From: Streptomyces sp. NRRL F-2580
GTDB taxonomy: Bacteria > Actinomycetota > Actinomycetes > Streptomycetales > Streptomycetaceae
Length of the DNA stretch: 64,000 nt
Direction of reading: 5' to 3'
Assembly (NCBI RefSeq): GCF_000720115.1
Contig: NZ_JOIR01000030.1
Location: 16,140 to 80,139 of the forward strand
In this document: positions 17,859 to 26,966 of the stretch, piece after piece
Position numbering within the stretch: the first letter of the stretch is position 1
How the letters are laid out: every line of letters begins with the position of its first letter
Position numbers and translations under genes: made by a program
The notes under the pieces: generated by a model
Seen by the model: only the letters and a program-made list of their open reading frames with translations
The model's database searches: none
What the model was told of the DNA's origin: nothing

Positions 17859-19271
17859 CGGCTCGGAGGGCGGCGGGGTCGGCGCCCCCGGGATGCGGAG
17901 CACCGCCTCCGTGCCCGGGCCGCCGTCGGCCGCCGCCCGCAGCTCGGCGCTGCCGCCCGCGCGTGCCGCCGTACGGGCCACGATCGACAGGCCCAGCCCG
18001 CTGCCGGGCAGGGCGCGGGCCGACGGGGACCGCCAGAACCGCTCGAAGACGTGCGGCAGGTCCTCGGCCGGGATGCCCGGACCGTGGTCCCGTACGGTCA
18101 GCTCGCCGGCCCGCAGCGTCACCTCGACCGCGCCGCCCGGCGGGCTGAACTTCACCGCGTTGTCGAGGACGTTGACCACCGCCCGCTCCAGTGCGGCCGC
18201 CTCGCCCCGTACGTACCAGGGCGCCAGGTCCGAATCGAAGCGGAGCTCCGGACCGCGCAGCCGGGCCCGGGACAGCGCGGCCCCGGTGATCTCGTGCAGG
18301 GCGACCACCTGGAGCGGGCCGGGAGAGGCCGCGTCCGGCCGGGACAGCTCCTGGAGGTCGCCGATCAGCGAGGCCAGCTCCGTCATCTGTGCTTTGACCG
18401 AGGCCAGCAGCTCCCGCCGGTCGTCGGGCGGGATGGCCCGGCCGGTCTCCTCACTGCGCGCGAGCAGCTCGATGTTGGTGCGCAGCGAGGTCAGCGGGGT
18501 GCGCAGCTCGTGCCCGGCGTCGGCGATCAGCTGGGCCTGCCGGTCCTGGGAGGAGGCGAGGGCCGCCGTCATCGAGTTGAAGGACCGCGACAGGCGGGCG
18601 ATCTCGTCGTCGCCCTCGTCGGGGATCCGTACGGTGAGGTCCTCGGTGCGGGCGATGTGCTCGACGGCGTCGGTCAGTTCGTCGACGGGCCGCAGTCCCG
18701 TACGGGCCACCCACAGGCCGGCCGCGCCGGCACCGACGACCCCGACGCCGCAGACCAGGAGCAGCACCCAGGCCAGGGTGTACAGGGGCTTGTCGATGTC
18801 GGCGAGCGGCTTGGCGACGGACAGCGCGGCGGCCCGGCCGTCTAGGAGGGCGGGCTGGGTGTAGACGCGGACGGCCACCCCGTCGGAGGTGGTCGCGTCG
18901 TAGAGGACGGCCCCGCGCCGCCGCTGGGCGACTTCGAGGTCGGGGGTACTGACCGGGAGGGTGCCCTTGCCGTCGACCCAGCAGTGGCCGCCGTCCGGCA
19001 GCACGATCTGCACCTGGGCGCTGAGGTTGTTCGCGGGCCGCTCCGGCAGGGCGTTGCCGGAGACGCAGTTGAGCGCCCGGAACACCTGGTTGGCCTGCGC
19101 CTCCGCGTTGGTGGCGCGCAGCGAGCTGTCCAGCTGGTCGCGCAGCTGGGCCCGCACCATCACCCACGACACCGCGGCCACCGCGGCGACGGCCAGGGCC
19201 ACCGCCACCGTGACGAGCAGGGCCAGCCGGGAGCGCAGCGGGAGCGCGCGGAACCTGGCGGTCGGACTCAC
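17838..19271 (-). CDS. two-component sensor histidine kinase
   Basis: A 477-residue membrane kinase. Two helices (about 16-38 and 165-190) flank an extracytoplasmic domain of roughly 125 residues with two Cys (NCVSGN and GGHCWVDG) that could form a disulfide. HAMP ([18 protein letters not shown]), the dimerisation box [13 protein letters not shown] (phospho-acceptor His), N-box [10 protein letters not shown]1 DHGPGI, F-box and GSGLGLSI follow. The GTG start overlaps the response-regulator stop (GTGA). The neighbouring HtrA-like protease suggests envelope-stress sensing. Confidence 0.92.
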   Translation of the reverse strand: MSPTARFRALPLRSRLALLVTVAVALAVAAVAAVSWVMVRAQLRDQLDSSLRATNAEAQANQVFRALNCVSGNALPERPANNLSAQVQIVLPDGGHCWVDGKGTLPVSTPDLEVAQRRRGAVLYDATTSDGVAVRVYTQPALLDGRAAALSVAKPLADIDKPLYTLAWVLLLVCGVGVVGAGAAGLWVARTGLRPVDELTDAVEHIARTEDLTVRIPDEGDDEIARLSRSFNSMTAALASSQDRQAQLIADAGHELRTPLTSLRTNIELLARSEETGRAIPPDDRRELLASVKAQMTELASLIGDLQELSRPDAASPGPLQVVALHEITGAALSRARLRGPELRFDSDLAPWYVRGEAAALERAVVNVLDNAVKFSPPGGAVEVTLRAGELTVRDHGPGIPAEDLPHVFERFWRSPSARALPGSGLGLSIVARTAARAGGSAELRAAADGGPGTEAVLRIPGAPTPPPSEPSVVPDQ

Positions 19272-19999
19272 TCGGGCCCGCTCTCGCCGGCGCGCAGGAC
19301 GTAGCCCACCCCGCGCACGGTGTGGACGATGCGGGGCTCGCCGCCCGCCTCGGTCTTGCGGCGCAGGTACATCACGTACACGTCCAGGGAGTTGGAGCTG
19401 GGCTCGAAGTCGAAGCCCCAGACGGTCTTGAGGATCTGCTCGCGGGTCAGGACCTGGCGCGGGTGCGCGAGGAACATCTCCAGCAGCGTGAACTCCGTAC
19501 GGGTCAGCTCCACCGGCCGCCCGCCCCGAGTGACCTCGCGGGTCGCGAGGTCCATGCGCAGGTCGCCGAAGGTCAGGACGTCCTCGTGGCTCTCGCCGCC
19601 GGCTTGCGGGGCGGCGTAGGAGCTGCGGCGCAGCAGGGCCCGGACGCGGGCGAAGAGCTCGTCGAGCTCGAAGGGCTTGACGAGGTAGTCGTCGGCGCCC
19701 GCGTCGAGGCCGGTGACGCGGTCGCCCACGGTGTCGCGGGCGGTGAGCATCAGCACCGGCGTGACGCTGCCGGCGGCGCGCAGCCGCCGGGCGGCGGTCA
19801 GCCCGTCCATCCGGGGCATCTGGATGTCCAGGACGATCAGGTCGGGGGAGTACGAGGCCGCCCGGTCGAGGGCGTCGAGCCCGTCGACGGCGGTCTGCAC
19901 GGCGTACCCCTCGAAGGCGAGGCTGCGGCGCAGGGCCTCGCGTACGGCCGGTTCGTCGTCGACGACGAGGATCCGCGCTTCGCCTTCGGCGGGATTCAT
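19268..19999 (-). CDS. OmpR-family response regulator
   Basis: A 243-residue regulator. The receiver has acidic pair VVDDE, phospho-acceptor in [11 protein letters not shown], and the conserved Lys in [11 protein letters not shown]. The winged-helix domain ([23 protein letters not shown] onwards, ending [11 protein letters not shown]) follows after about residue 135. The ATG at 19997-19999 gives [16 protein letters not shown]. It is co-transcribed with the kinase (4-base overlap) and lies downstream of the protease gene; an 11-bp direct repeat at the protease promoter is a candidate target. Confidence 0.93.
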   Translation of the reverse strand: MNPAEGEARILVVDDEPAVREALRRSLAFEGYAVQTAVDGLDALDRAASYSPDLIVLDIQMPRMDGLTAARRLRAAGSVTPVLMLTARDTVGDRVTGLDAGADDYLVKPFELDELFARVRALLRRSSYAAPQAGGESHEDVLTFGDLRMDLATREVTRGGRPVELTRTEFTLLEMFLAHPRQVLTREQILKTVWGFDFEPSSNSLDVYVMYLRRKTEAGGEPRIVHTVRGVGYVLRAGESGPE

Positions 20000-20073
20000 G
20001 GATGGGTCTCCCAGAGGTGGTGGTCGGCCGAGGAGTCCGACATGTGACGGCGCCTCCAGCCTCGCACGGACGC

Positions 20074-20124
20074 AGGGGGTGTCCCCGATCGGGCGAGCCC
20101 GGCCCGATCGGGGAGACACCCCCT
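20074..20124 (-). terminator. hairpin overlapping the protease stop codon
   Basis: Arms 20074-20094 and 20102-20124 pair over about 21 bp with a two-base bulge; the 3' arm on the plus strand includes part of the protease stop codon. No T-tract follows on the minus strand. It separates the protease from the downstream two-component genes. Confidence 0.65.
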
Positions 20125-21283
20125 AGAACGAGGTGCCGAAGCCGTTGGCGGTGGAGCTGTTGCCGTCGGTGCCGGAGGAGCCGGGCCCGCCGGGGCCGCC
20201 CTTGCGGAGGGAGTCCAGGTCGGCCTTGACGGTGTTGACCGGGATGGCGAAGCCGAGGCCGACGCTGCCCGCGGCGGAGCCGCCGGAGGAGGGGGAGTAG
20301 ATCGCGGAGGGCATCCCCACGATCTCGCCGTTCATGTTGACCAGGGCGCCGCCGGAGTTGCCGGGGTTGAGGGAGGCGTCGGTCTGGAGGGCCTTGTACG
20401 AGGTGGTGTCGGAGCCGGTGTCCCCGTTGAACTCGCGCCCGCCGAAGGAGAAGGGCCAGCCGCCGCCGTCCTGCTGCCGGCCCTGCGGGGCCTGCTGCTC
20501 GGACTTCGGCACCTTCACCTCGCGGTTCAGCGCCGAGACGATGCCGCTGGTGACGGTGCCGGTCAGGCCGTCGGGGGAGCCGATGGCGACGACCTGGTCG
20601 CCGACCTTGACGTTGCCGGAGTCACCGAGCTTGGCGGGCTTGAGGCCTCCCCCCAGGCCTTCGGCCTGGGAGGTACCCCCGGCCCCTTGGAGCTTGATGA
20701 GGGCCAGGTCCTTGTCGGGGTCGGTGCCGACGATCCTGGCCTTGTACTTCTTGCCGTCGCTCATCGTCACCTGGATCTCGGCGGCGCCGTCCACGACGTG
20801 GTTGTTGGTGACGATCTCGCCGTCGGCGGTGACGACGATGCCGGAGCCGGTGCCCTGGCCGGACGCGGTGCGGGTGTCGATGCGGACCACCGAGGGGCTG
20901 ACCTGTTCGGCGACGCCGGAGACGGTGCCGGTGCCGGTGCTCTGCGAGACGTTGGTGCCGTTGACGCCGCCGGAGCCGCCGCTCTGGTGGACCATCAGCT
21001 GCTGGACGGCGGCCGCGGTGCCGCCGCCGACGAGGGCCGCGGCGAGCGCGACGGCCGCCAGCAGGGCCACGGGCCGCTTCGCGCGGGGCGCGGGGGCGGC
21101 GGCGTGGGCCGGGCCGTCGTGGCGGGCGGCGGGGACGGTCTCGCCGCGGATGACCGGCGGCTGGTGCGCTTCGTGCCAGCCGGGTGCGGCGGGCGGGTAC
21201 GAGGGCGGCGGTGGGTACGCCCCCGCCTGGGTCGGGCGGTGCTCCTGGGGGTGCTCGCCTTCGCGGCGGAAGCTGTCGGTCAT
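20123..21283 (-). CDS. HtrA-like membrane-anchored serine protease without a PDZ domain
   Basis: A 386-residue protein. About 65 cytoplasmic Pro/His-rich residues precede one membrane helix (VALLAAVALAAALVGGGTAAAV). The chymotrypsin-fold domain has the His in NNHVVDG, Asp in DPDKDLALIKL and Ser in NPGNSGGALVNMNG. The protein ends only about 45 residues after the protease core, in a Gly/Ser linker (GGPGGPGSSGTDGNSSTANG), so the usual C-terminal PDZ is missing. Located next to a two-component system, it is probably an envelope quality-control protease. A four-residue FGTSF-like tail closes it. Confidence 0.88.
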   Translation of the reverse strand: MTDSFRREGEHPQEHRPTQAGAYPPPPSYPPAAPGWHEAHQPPVIRGETVPAARHDGPAHAAAPAPRAKRPVALLAAVALAAALVGGGTAAAVQQLMVHQSGGSGGVNGTNVSQSTGTGTVSGVAEQVSPSVVRIDTRTASGQGTGSGIVVTADGEIVTNNHVVDGAAEIQVTMSDGKKYKARIVGTDPDKDLALIKLQGAGGTSQAEGLGGGLKPAKLGDSGNVKVGDQVVAIGSPDGLTGTVTSGIVSALNREVKVPKSEQQAPQGRQQDGGGWPFSFGGREFNGDTGSDTTSYKALQTDASLNPGNSGGALVNMNGEIVGMPSAIYSPSSGGSAAGSVGLGFAIPVNTVKADLDSLRKGGPGGPGSSGTDGNSSTANGFGTSF

Positions 21284-21316
21284 GGCTCCGACTCTGGTCG
21301 CCGATGATGAGAGCTT

Positions 21317-21333
21317 CCTGAGTCTGACCTGAG
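21317..21333. promoter_or_regulatory. 11-bp-spaced direct repeat upstream of the protease gene
   Basis: CCTGAG occurs at 21317-21322 and again at 21328-21333, exactly 11 bases apart, 34-50 bases upstream of the protease ATG. Direct half-sites one helical turn apart are typical for OmpR-family regulators. Confidence 0.4.
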
Positions 21334-21427
21334 AAGCCCGACAGAACCTTGTATGCCCCTTATAAGGACCGGGACTTCCGCCGCCCGCCGCTGCCCCTTC
21401 GGCCTCGCCGGTACGGGAGGCGCGGGG

Positions 21428-22450
21428 TCAGCGGCAGCCGCAGGAGCGGCGGATCACCAGGGCCGAAGGGAACTGCTTCAGGCGTTCGCGGCGGGAGCCG
21501 GCCACGCGGAGGCCGTCGTCCAGGACGAGGTCCACCGCCGCGCGGGCCATCGCCGGGCGGTCCGAGGCGATCGTGGTCAGCGGCGGGTCCGTGAGGGCCG
21601 CCTCCTTCACGTCGTCGAAGCCGGCCACGGCCAGTTCCCCGGGCACGTCGATGCGCAGCTCGCGCGCCGCGCGCAGCACACCGATCGCCTGGTCGTCCGT
21701 GGCGCAGAAGATGGCCGTCGGCCGGTCGGGCCGGGCCAGGACCTCCAGGGCGACCGTGTACGCGTCGTAGCGGTTGTACGGGGCCTCGATGAGCCGGCCC
21801 TCCACCCGGCGGCCGGCCTCCTGCATGGCCCGCCGCCAGCCCTCTACGTGGTCGGCGACAGGGTCGCCGACGGACGGGGTGTTCTCGACGCCGCCGATGC
21901 AGGCGACGTACTCGTGCCCGTGTTCGAGCAGGTGGCGGGTGGCGAGCTGGGCGCCGCCGATGTCGTCCGTGACGACGGCGACGTCGTCGATCGCCTCCGG
22001 CCGCTCGTGCAGCAGCACCACGCGCGCGTCCCAGGCCTCGATTTCGCTGGCGGCCTGCTCGCTCATGCCCTGGCTGACCAGGATCAGGCCGGAGACCCGC
22101 ATTCCGAGGAAGGCCCGCAGGTAGTGGACCTCACGCTCGGTGCGGTAGTCGGAGTTGCCGACGAGCACCATTTTCCCGCGCTCGGCGGCGGCCTGCTCGA
22201 CCGCGTGCGCCATCTCCGCGAAGAACGGCTGACGTGCGTCCGGGACGATCATGCCTATGAGGTCGGTGCGCCGCGAGGCCATCGCCTGGGCGACCCGGTC
22301 CGGGCGGTAGCCCAGATCCTTGATCGCGGCGAGGACACGCTCGCGCGTGGCCGGGGCGACCGGCCGGGGTCCGTTGTTGATGACGTAGCTCACGACGGCG
22401 GTAGACGTACCCGCAAGTCGTGCCACATCATCCCGCGTCACCTTGGCCAC
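21428..22450 (-). CDS. LacI-family transcriptional regulator
   Basis: A 340-residue regulator. The HTH ([23 protein letters not shown]) and hinge helix ([22 protein letters not shown]) are complete, followed by a periplasmic-binding-like effector domain ([22 protein letters not shown] ... [20 protein letters not shown]). The C-terminus ends CGCR. Effector unknown. GTG start with TAGACT seven bases before it, so probably leaderless. It lies 24 bases after glnR on the same strand but has its own promoter signal. Confidence 0.9.
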   Translation of the reverse strand: MAKVTRDDVARLAGTSTAVVSYVINNGPRPVAPATRERVLAAIKDLGYRPDRVAQAMASRRTDLIGMIVPDARQPFFAEMAHAVEQAAAERGKMVLVGNSDYRTEREVHYLRAFLGMRVSGLILVSQGMSEQAASEIEAWDARVVLLHERPEAIDDVAVVTDDIGGAQLATRHLLEHGHEYVACIGGVENTPSVGDPVADHVEGWRRAMQEAGRRVEGRLIEAPYNRYDAYTVALEVLARPDRPTAIFCATDDQAIGVLRAARELRIDVPGELAVAGFDDVKEAALTDPPLTTIASDRPAMARAAVDLVLDDGLRVAGSRRERLKQFPSALVIRRSCGCR

Positions 22451-22474
22451 GCGCGGCAGTCTACGCGGGGTGAC

Positions 22475-23302
22475 CTACCTCTGGGCAGGCCGTCCTGCCG
22501 AGTGGACGATCGAGGGCTCCTCCGCCGATCGGGTGACGGCCGGGGCCGGCTGCGCGGACGCCTGTGCGGTGGCCTGCGCCGCGGCCTTGGCCGCCGCCTG
22601 GGCCGCTGCCTCCGCCGCCGCCCGCTCGACCTTCTCCGGCGTGACGAAGCGGTAGCCGACGTTGCGGACCGTGCCGATCAGCGACTCGTGCTCGGGGCCG
22701 AGCTTGGCGCGCAGCCGCCGTACGTGGACGTCCACGGTCCGGGTGCCGCCGAAGTAGTCGTAGCCCCAGACCTCCTGGAGCAGCTGGGCGCGGGTGAAGA
22801 CCCGGCCCGGGTGCTGCGCGAGGTACTTGAGCAGCTCGAACTCCTTGAAGGTGAGGTCCAGCACCCGCCCCTTGAGCTTGGCGGAGTACGTCGCCTCGTC
22901 CACCGAGAGATCGCCGTTGCGGATCTCCATCGGGGAGTCGTCCGAGCCCAGCTGCTGACGGCCGGTGGCCAGCCGCAGCCGCGCCTCGACCTCGGCCGGG
23001 CCGGCGCTGTCGAGGAGGACGTCGTCGATGCCCCAGTCGGCTGTGACGGCCGCGAGGCCGCCCTCGGTGACGACGAGGATCAGCGGGCAGCCGGGCCCCG
23101 TGGAGCGGAGCAGCTGGCACAGCGACCGCACCTGCGGCAGGTCGCGGCGGCCGTCCACGAGGATGACGTCGGCACCCGGGGTGTCCACGAGGGCCGGGCC
23201 CTCGGCCGGGGCCACCCGGACGTTGTGCAGCAGCAGGCCGAGGGCGGGCAGCACCTCGGTGGAGGGCTGCAGCGCGTTGGTGAGCAGCAGGAGAGAGCTC
23301 AT
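22475..23302 (-). CDS. glnR: global nitrogen regulator GlnR
   Basis: A 275-residue orphan OmpR-like regulator. The atypical receiver ([37 protein letters not shown]) keeps the central Asp but lacks the usual acidic pair, matching the phosphorylation-independent GlnR type. The winged helix ([22 protein letters not shown] ... [18 protein letters not shown]) binds nitrogen-gene promoters such as glnA and amtB in Streptomyces. The tail after residue 228 is a long Ala/Gln/Lys run ([16 protein letters not shown]) that should be helical or disordered. Its ATG overlaps the stop of a 16-codon mini-ORF. Confidence 0.93.
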   Translation of the reverse strand: MSSLLLLTNALQPSTEVLPALGLLLHNVRVAPAEGPALVDTPGADVILVDGRRDLPQVRSLCQLLRSTGPGCPLILVVTEGGLAAVTADWGIDDVLLDSAGPAEVEARLRLATGRQQLGSDDSPMEIRNGDLSVDEATYSAKLKGRVLDLTFKEFELLKYLAQHPGRVFTRAQLLQEVWGYDYFGGTRTVDVHVRRLRAKLGPEHESLIGTVRNVGYRFVTPEKVERAAAEAAAQAAAKAAAQATAQASAQPAPAVTRSAEEPSIVHSAGRPAQR

Positions 23303-23349
23303 GACCGACCACCTGCCCGGGTCGGACGGTGCACGGTTCGCTGGTCCAT
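23299..23349 (-). CDS. mini-ORF coupled to glnR
   Basis: A 16-residue reading frame ([16 protein letters not shown]) whose stop TGA overlaps the glnR ATG in an ATGA arrangement. It has the strongest ribosome-binding site in this interval (GAGGAGG, 8-10 bases upstream), whereas glnR itself has only a modest AGGTGG. This suggests translational coupling; the peptide itself looks unremarkable. Confidence 0.45.
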   Translation of the reverse strand: MDQRTVHRPTRAGGRS

Positions 23350-23487
23350 CACGTCGGTTCCTCCTCGGTCCCGTCGAGGACGTGCGCGGTACTGCTTCGT
23401 ACGTCTTGCCTGGCGCCCCTGCGGTCCCCGCGCCCTGGGGTCCGCATGGATACCACTGTTCTCGGTTCGTTCAACGCTCTGAAAGCA

Positions 23488-23520
23488 CAAAAGGACCCGG
23501 GGGCAACGTTGCCCGGATCC
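23488..23520 (-). terminator. terminator-like hairpin in the glnR leader
   Basis: On the minus strand GGATCCGGGCAAC pairs with GTTGCCCCCGGGTCC (one mismatch, short bulge) and is followed by TTTTGTGCTTT. No minus-strand gene ends here, so it lies inside the glnR leader or at its 5' end; a TATTCT hexamer at 23532-23537 is a possible -10. The rest of 23350-23759 holds no gene I can identify. Confidence 0.5.
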
Positions 23521-23759
23521 TCTCGCCAAGCAGAATAGCCCACCGGCCCGTGCGCGGCCGAGCACTCTTCGACATCCCCGTTGTGGGTTCTGCCACGCCC
23601 GTGCCCTGCGTATGCCCCGGTTTCACCGGATCGGCGGCCCGCCGGGCGGTGACGGGGGACCGCCCCGGCGCCCACGCGACGCGTTGGCGCACGCCGGGGC
23701 GGACGGCCGGAGGGGCCATCATGGAGGCCGACGGTAGAGAGCCGACGATAGGAGCTGCA

Positions 23760-24014
23760 GTGGCAACCGGAACCATCCGCTACTGGGCGGCGGCCAAGGC
23801 CGCGGCCAAGACGGCGGAGGAGCCGTACTCGGCGCGCACACTGGCCGAGGCGCTCGACGCCGTGCGGGAGCGCCACCCCGGGGAGCTGACCCGGGTGCTG
23901 CTGCGCTGCTCCTTCCTCGTGAACGACGAGCCTGTGGGCAAGCGCCCGCATGATGCCGTCCTGCTGACCGAGGGGGGCACCGTCGAGGTGCTCCCCCCGT
24001 TCGCGGGCGGGTGA
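23760..24014 (+). CDS. MoaD/ThiS-family sulfur-carrier protein
   Basis: An 84-residue beta-grasp protein. GTG start with AGGAGC seven bases upstream. It opens with GTIRYWAAAKAAAKTAEEPY, carries the central LLRCSFLVNDEPV strand, and ends VEVLPPFAGG: the C-terminal Gly-Gly needed for adenylation and thiocarboxylation. It may donate sulfur for molybdopterin or another pathway; no partner enzyme is adjacent. The sulfurtransferase 3 kb downstream could be a functional link but this is only positional. Eleven bases separate it from the next gene. Confidence 0.85.
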   Translation: MATGTIRYWAAAKAAAKTAEEPYSARTLAEALDAVRERHPGELTRVLLRCSFLVNDEPVGKRPHDAVLLTEGGTVEVLPPFAGG

Positions 24015-24024
24015 GCGGGAGCCG

Positions 24025-25764
24025 ATGAGCACGCCTGAGGAACACCAGCAGCAGCGGGAACAGCGCGAGCGGCAGGAGCAGGAGCAGCAGGAGCTGCGCC
24101 GGCAGTACGCGCAGCAGCAGGACCCGTACGGGACCCAGACCTGGCAGTCCGACACCTGGGACACCAGCCATCAGCCGGTCTACCCGGCGCTGGGCGCGGT
24201 GCCGGGGCAGCCGGTGGCGCCCGACGGGTGGTTCCGCGACGAGGCCCCGGCCGCGCAGCCCCAGCCGCAGGCGCAGCCCCCGGCCCAGGCCCAGGCCGGC
24301 GGTGCCGGTGGGTCCTGGCCGGACGGTTCCGCGGCCGGGTCCGCCGATCCCTACGCGGCGTCGTACGAGTACCCGGCGTCCGGCGGGCCCGCGCAGCAGC
24401 CCGTGGCTCCGGAGGGCTGGTTCCGGGACGAGGCCCCGGCGCAGGCGCAGGCGCAGACCCCGGCCCCCGCTCCGGCTCCCGTCCAGGACTGGTCCCTGGG
24501 CGGTCAGGGCGCGGGGATGCCCGCCGCGGCCGCCGACCAGACGGCCTACCTGCCGCCGTACCCCGGTCCCGCGCAGGAGGCCGCCGCCGAGCAGACCGCG
24601 TACCTGCCGCCGTACCCCGGCCAGGCGCAGCAGCCGGCCGCCCCGGAGGGCTGGTTCCGCGACGAGGCGCAGGCCCCGGCCCCCGCTCCGGCTCCCGTCC
24701 AGGACTGGTCCCCGGACGACCAGGGCGCGGGGATGCCCGCCGCGGCCGCCGAGCAGACCGCCTACCTCCCGCCGTACCCCGGCCCCGCGGAGCAGTCGGC
24801 CCCGGCCGAGGAGACGGCCTGGGGGCACCCGGCGGTAGCCGGGGGACTTCCGCCGGCGCCCGCCGCCGAGCGGGACGAGGCAGCCGCGGAGCAGACCGCC
24901 TACCTGCCGCCGCAAGCGGCCGCGACCCCGGCCCCGGCCGAGGACGGCGCCGAACCGGTGGAGGTCACCGCCTGGTCACCGCCCACCCTCGCCGGGAACA
25001 CCCTGCGCGCCGTCGACCCGGCCCAGGCCCGCGCCGAAGGCCGGTCGCCGATCATCGACCCCGGTCCGCAGTCGGCCATACTGACCGCCGCCCTCGGCCT
25101 GCTGCTCGCCGTGGCCGCGGCCCTCGGGCAGTACGCCCTGCTCGTGCCGCTGATCGCCCTGCAGGCGCTCACCGCGGCCGGCTGGTTCCGTCTCAACGGC
25201 ATGTGGCCGGCCCGCCAGGGCATCGCCCTCGCCTTCGCCGGAGCCGTGGTCGCCGACGTGGCCGTGCTCGCGGTGGACCCTACGTACGGCCCCGGCGCGA
25301 TCGTCGGCACCCTCGGCGCCTGGGTGCTGCTCACGCTCGTCCTCCAGCTGCGCAGCCACGCGGATCCCGACGAGCGGATGTACGGGCTGATGGCCTCGGT
25401 GGCCTCGGCCGCCCTCGCCATCATCTGCGCCGGCTACCTGGCGGCGGGTTCCGCCGCCGTCACCGTCGGCGCGGCCGCCGTGGCGGTCGCCGTCTTCGCC
25501 CGGGCGCTGCCGCTGCCCACCGCACCCTCGGTCGGCGTCTCGCTGGCCGCGGCCGCCGGTGCGGGCGTCGCGGTCGGCGGACTGACCTCCGTCGGGGTGG
25601 GCGGGGCGCTGATCGGCCTGGTCTGCGGCGTGTGCGCGCTGATCGGGCTGCGCGTGGCGGCGTACGACTATCCCTCGAAGTTCGTGCACATGACGGCCGG
25701 TGTGGCGCTGCCGCTCGCGGCGGCCGCTCCCGCCGTGTACCTGATCGGCCGGGTGGTGGGCTGA
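24025..25764 (+). CDS. membrane protein with a long repetitive Pro/Ala/Gln-rich N-terminal region
   Basis: A 579-residue protein. Residues 1-40 are Gln/Glu-rich and coiled-coil-like. Residues about 60-300 are low complexity with repeats: WFRDEA three times (each preceded by APDG or APEG), QTAYLPP four times, and PAPAPAPVQDWS twice. From about residue 340 there are six hydrophobic helices with no known motif (ILTAALGLLLAVAAALGQYA, and so on). I do not recognise a function. The QTAYLPP repeats look like short linear motifs, perhaps Thr phosphorylation or FHA-binding sites. It starts 11 bases after the MoaD-like gene and is probably co-transcribed. Confidence 0.75.
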   Translation: MSTPEEHQQQREQRERQEQEQQELRRQYAQQQDPYGTQTWQSDTWDTSHQPVYPALGAVPGQPVAPDGWFRDEAPAAQPQPQAQPPAQAQAGGAGGSWPDGSAAGSADPYAASYEYPASGGPAQQPVAPEGWFRDEAPAQAQAQTPAPAPAPVQDWSLGGQGAGMPAAAADQTAYLPPYPGPAQEAAAEQTAYLPPYPGQAQQPAAPEGWFRDEAQAPAPAPAPVQDWSPDDQGAGMPAAAAEQTAYLPPYPGPAEQSAPAEETAWGHPAVAGGLPPAPAAERDEAAAEQTAYLPPQAAATPAPAEDGAEPVEVTAWSPPTLAGNTLRAVDPAQARAEGRSPIIDPGPQSAILTAALGLLLAVAAALGQYALLVPLIALQALTAAGWFRLNGMWPARQGIALAFAGAVVADVAVLAVDPTYGPGAIVGTLGAWVLLTLVLQLRSHADPDERMYGLMASVASAALAIICAGYLAAGSAAVTVGAAAVAVAVFARALPLPTAPSVGVSLAAAAGAGVAVGGLTSVGVGGALIGLVCGVCALIGLRVAAYDYPSKFVHMTAGVALPLAAAAPAVYLIGRVVG

Positions 25765-25828
25765 CGTTCCGCTGACGGGCGCACATGGTCCACTAGATCG
25801 CTCGTACCGACTAGTAGGGGGAGGGCAC

Positions 25829-26545
25829 GTGCGTGCTCTGCGGATCGTTGTGATCATCGGAGTGGTGCTGGGGGCGGTCTTCGCCGGCGTGGACCGGTGG
25901 GCCGCGGGTTACGTGGAGAACCAGCTGGCCGACAAGATCCAGGCCCGTCAGGGCCTGGCCGGCAGCTCGGAAGTGGAGATCCGCGGATTTCCCTTCCTGA
26001 CCCAGGCGTTCAGTCACGAGCTGGACCAGGTCGACCTGAAGCTCAGAGGTGTCGAGGTGGTCGCCGAGGGCCGCAAGACGCGGCTCTCGGAGCTCGACGC
26101 GAGCTTTCGCAGCGTGAAGCTCAACGGTGACTACAGCGGCGGCACCGCCGAGCGGGCCGAGGGCACCGGGCGCATCACGTACGAGGACCTGACGGCGGCC
26201 TCGCAGACCGGCGCGACCCTCACCTACGGCGGGGCGCCGGGCAAGGTGAAGGTCACCGCGGGCGTGGACGTGCTCGGCAAGACGGTGACGCACAGCGTGG
26301 TGTCGACGATCTCCCTCGTGGACGCGCCGGACGGAAAGGGCGCCAAGCTCGTCCGGGTGCACGCCGACGAGGTGCCGGGCTCGGGCATACCCGGGGTCGA
26401 GAAGCTGATCCGCAAGAAGACCGACTTCGAACGCAACCTGGAGGTCGGCATGCCGGCCGGGCTCCACCTCTCGGCCCTGACCTCGGACGAGTCCGGTGTG
26501 CACCTCACGCTGGGCGGCTCGAACGTGGTGGTGGCCGGATCGTGA
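25829..26545 (+). CDS. DUF2993 protein, LmeA-like
   Basis: A 238-residue protein with a GTG start after GGGGGAGGG. One N-terminal membrane or signal helix (RIVVIIGVVLGAVFAGVD) is followed by a mature domain with the DUF2993 signature EVEIRGFPFLTQAFSHELDQVDLKL. Mycobacterial LmeA of this family binds phospholipids and helps lipomannan elongation; a role in envelope lipid handling is therefore plausible. The TULIP-like beta-rich pattern continues to the end. It lies 64 bases after the repeat-rich membrane protein. Confidence 0.85.
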   Translation: MRALRIVVIIGVVLGAVFAGVDRWAAGYVENQLADKIQARQGLAGSSEVEIRGFPFLTQAFSHELDQVDLKLRGVEVVAEGRKTRLSELDASFRSVKLNGDYSGGTAERAEGTGRITYEDLTAASQTGATLTYGGAPGKVKVTAGVDVLGKTVTHSVVSTISLVDAPDGKGAKLVRVHADEVPGSGIPGVEKLIRKKTDFERNLEVGMPAGLHLSALTSDESGVHLTLGGSNVVVAGS

Positions 26546-26700
26546 GACAGTGCGGTCCGATCCGCAGAAGGGCGGGCCGCACAGGGGGTCCCCGGGGCGG
26601 CGCGGCGGCCGCCCGGAGAGTTCCTATCCCACTATCCGGACGATCCTGTCTCGGAATATGACACACCGGTGACAGGGCGGCCGATTCGTCCCTACGATCC

Positions 26701-26790
26701 ATGGCTATGAAGCATCAGCAGGCGGACCTCACGAAGCGACGGGCAGTAGACCTGTGTCGCGTCGCCGCCATGCTCTGTCGATCCATGTGA
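26701..26790 (+). CDS. sulfur-gene leader peptide
   Basis: A 29-codon frame (or 27 from the second ATG at 26707) ending LTKRRAVDLCRVAAMLCRSM. Short Streptomyces leader peptides with RRAVDLCRVAAMLCR are known upstream of sulfur-metabolism genes. Both Cys codons are TGT and one Arg after them is CGA, rare in this GC-rich genome. A promoter (GTGACA, 18 bases, TACGAT at 26692-26697) starts transcription almost at the first ATG. The remaining leader runs 176 bases to the sulfurtransferase and contains two CCTCC elements (26858-26862 and 26876-26880) complementary to its Shine-Dalgarno. The region 26546-26640 holds no gene. Confidence 0.8.
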   Translation: MAMKHQQADLTKRRAVDLCRVAAMLCRSM

Positions 26791-26966
26791 CCTGTGAGCG
26801 CATCCGCTCCATCAGCCGGACGACGGCCCCAAGGCCCTTTCCGCGTGACCGCACCCGCCTCCTGATCGCCTGACGCCTCCCCGCGCAGGGTCCGGAGCGC
26901 ACCCGCAGGCACGCAGCACGCGTCACCCGCACCACCCCGCCGCACACTGCCCCGGAGGAGAACATC

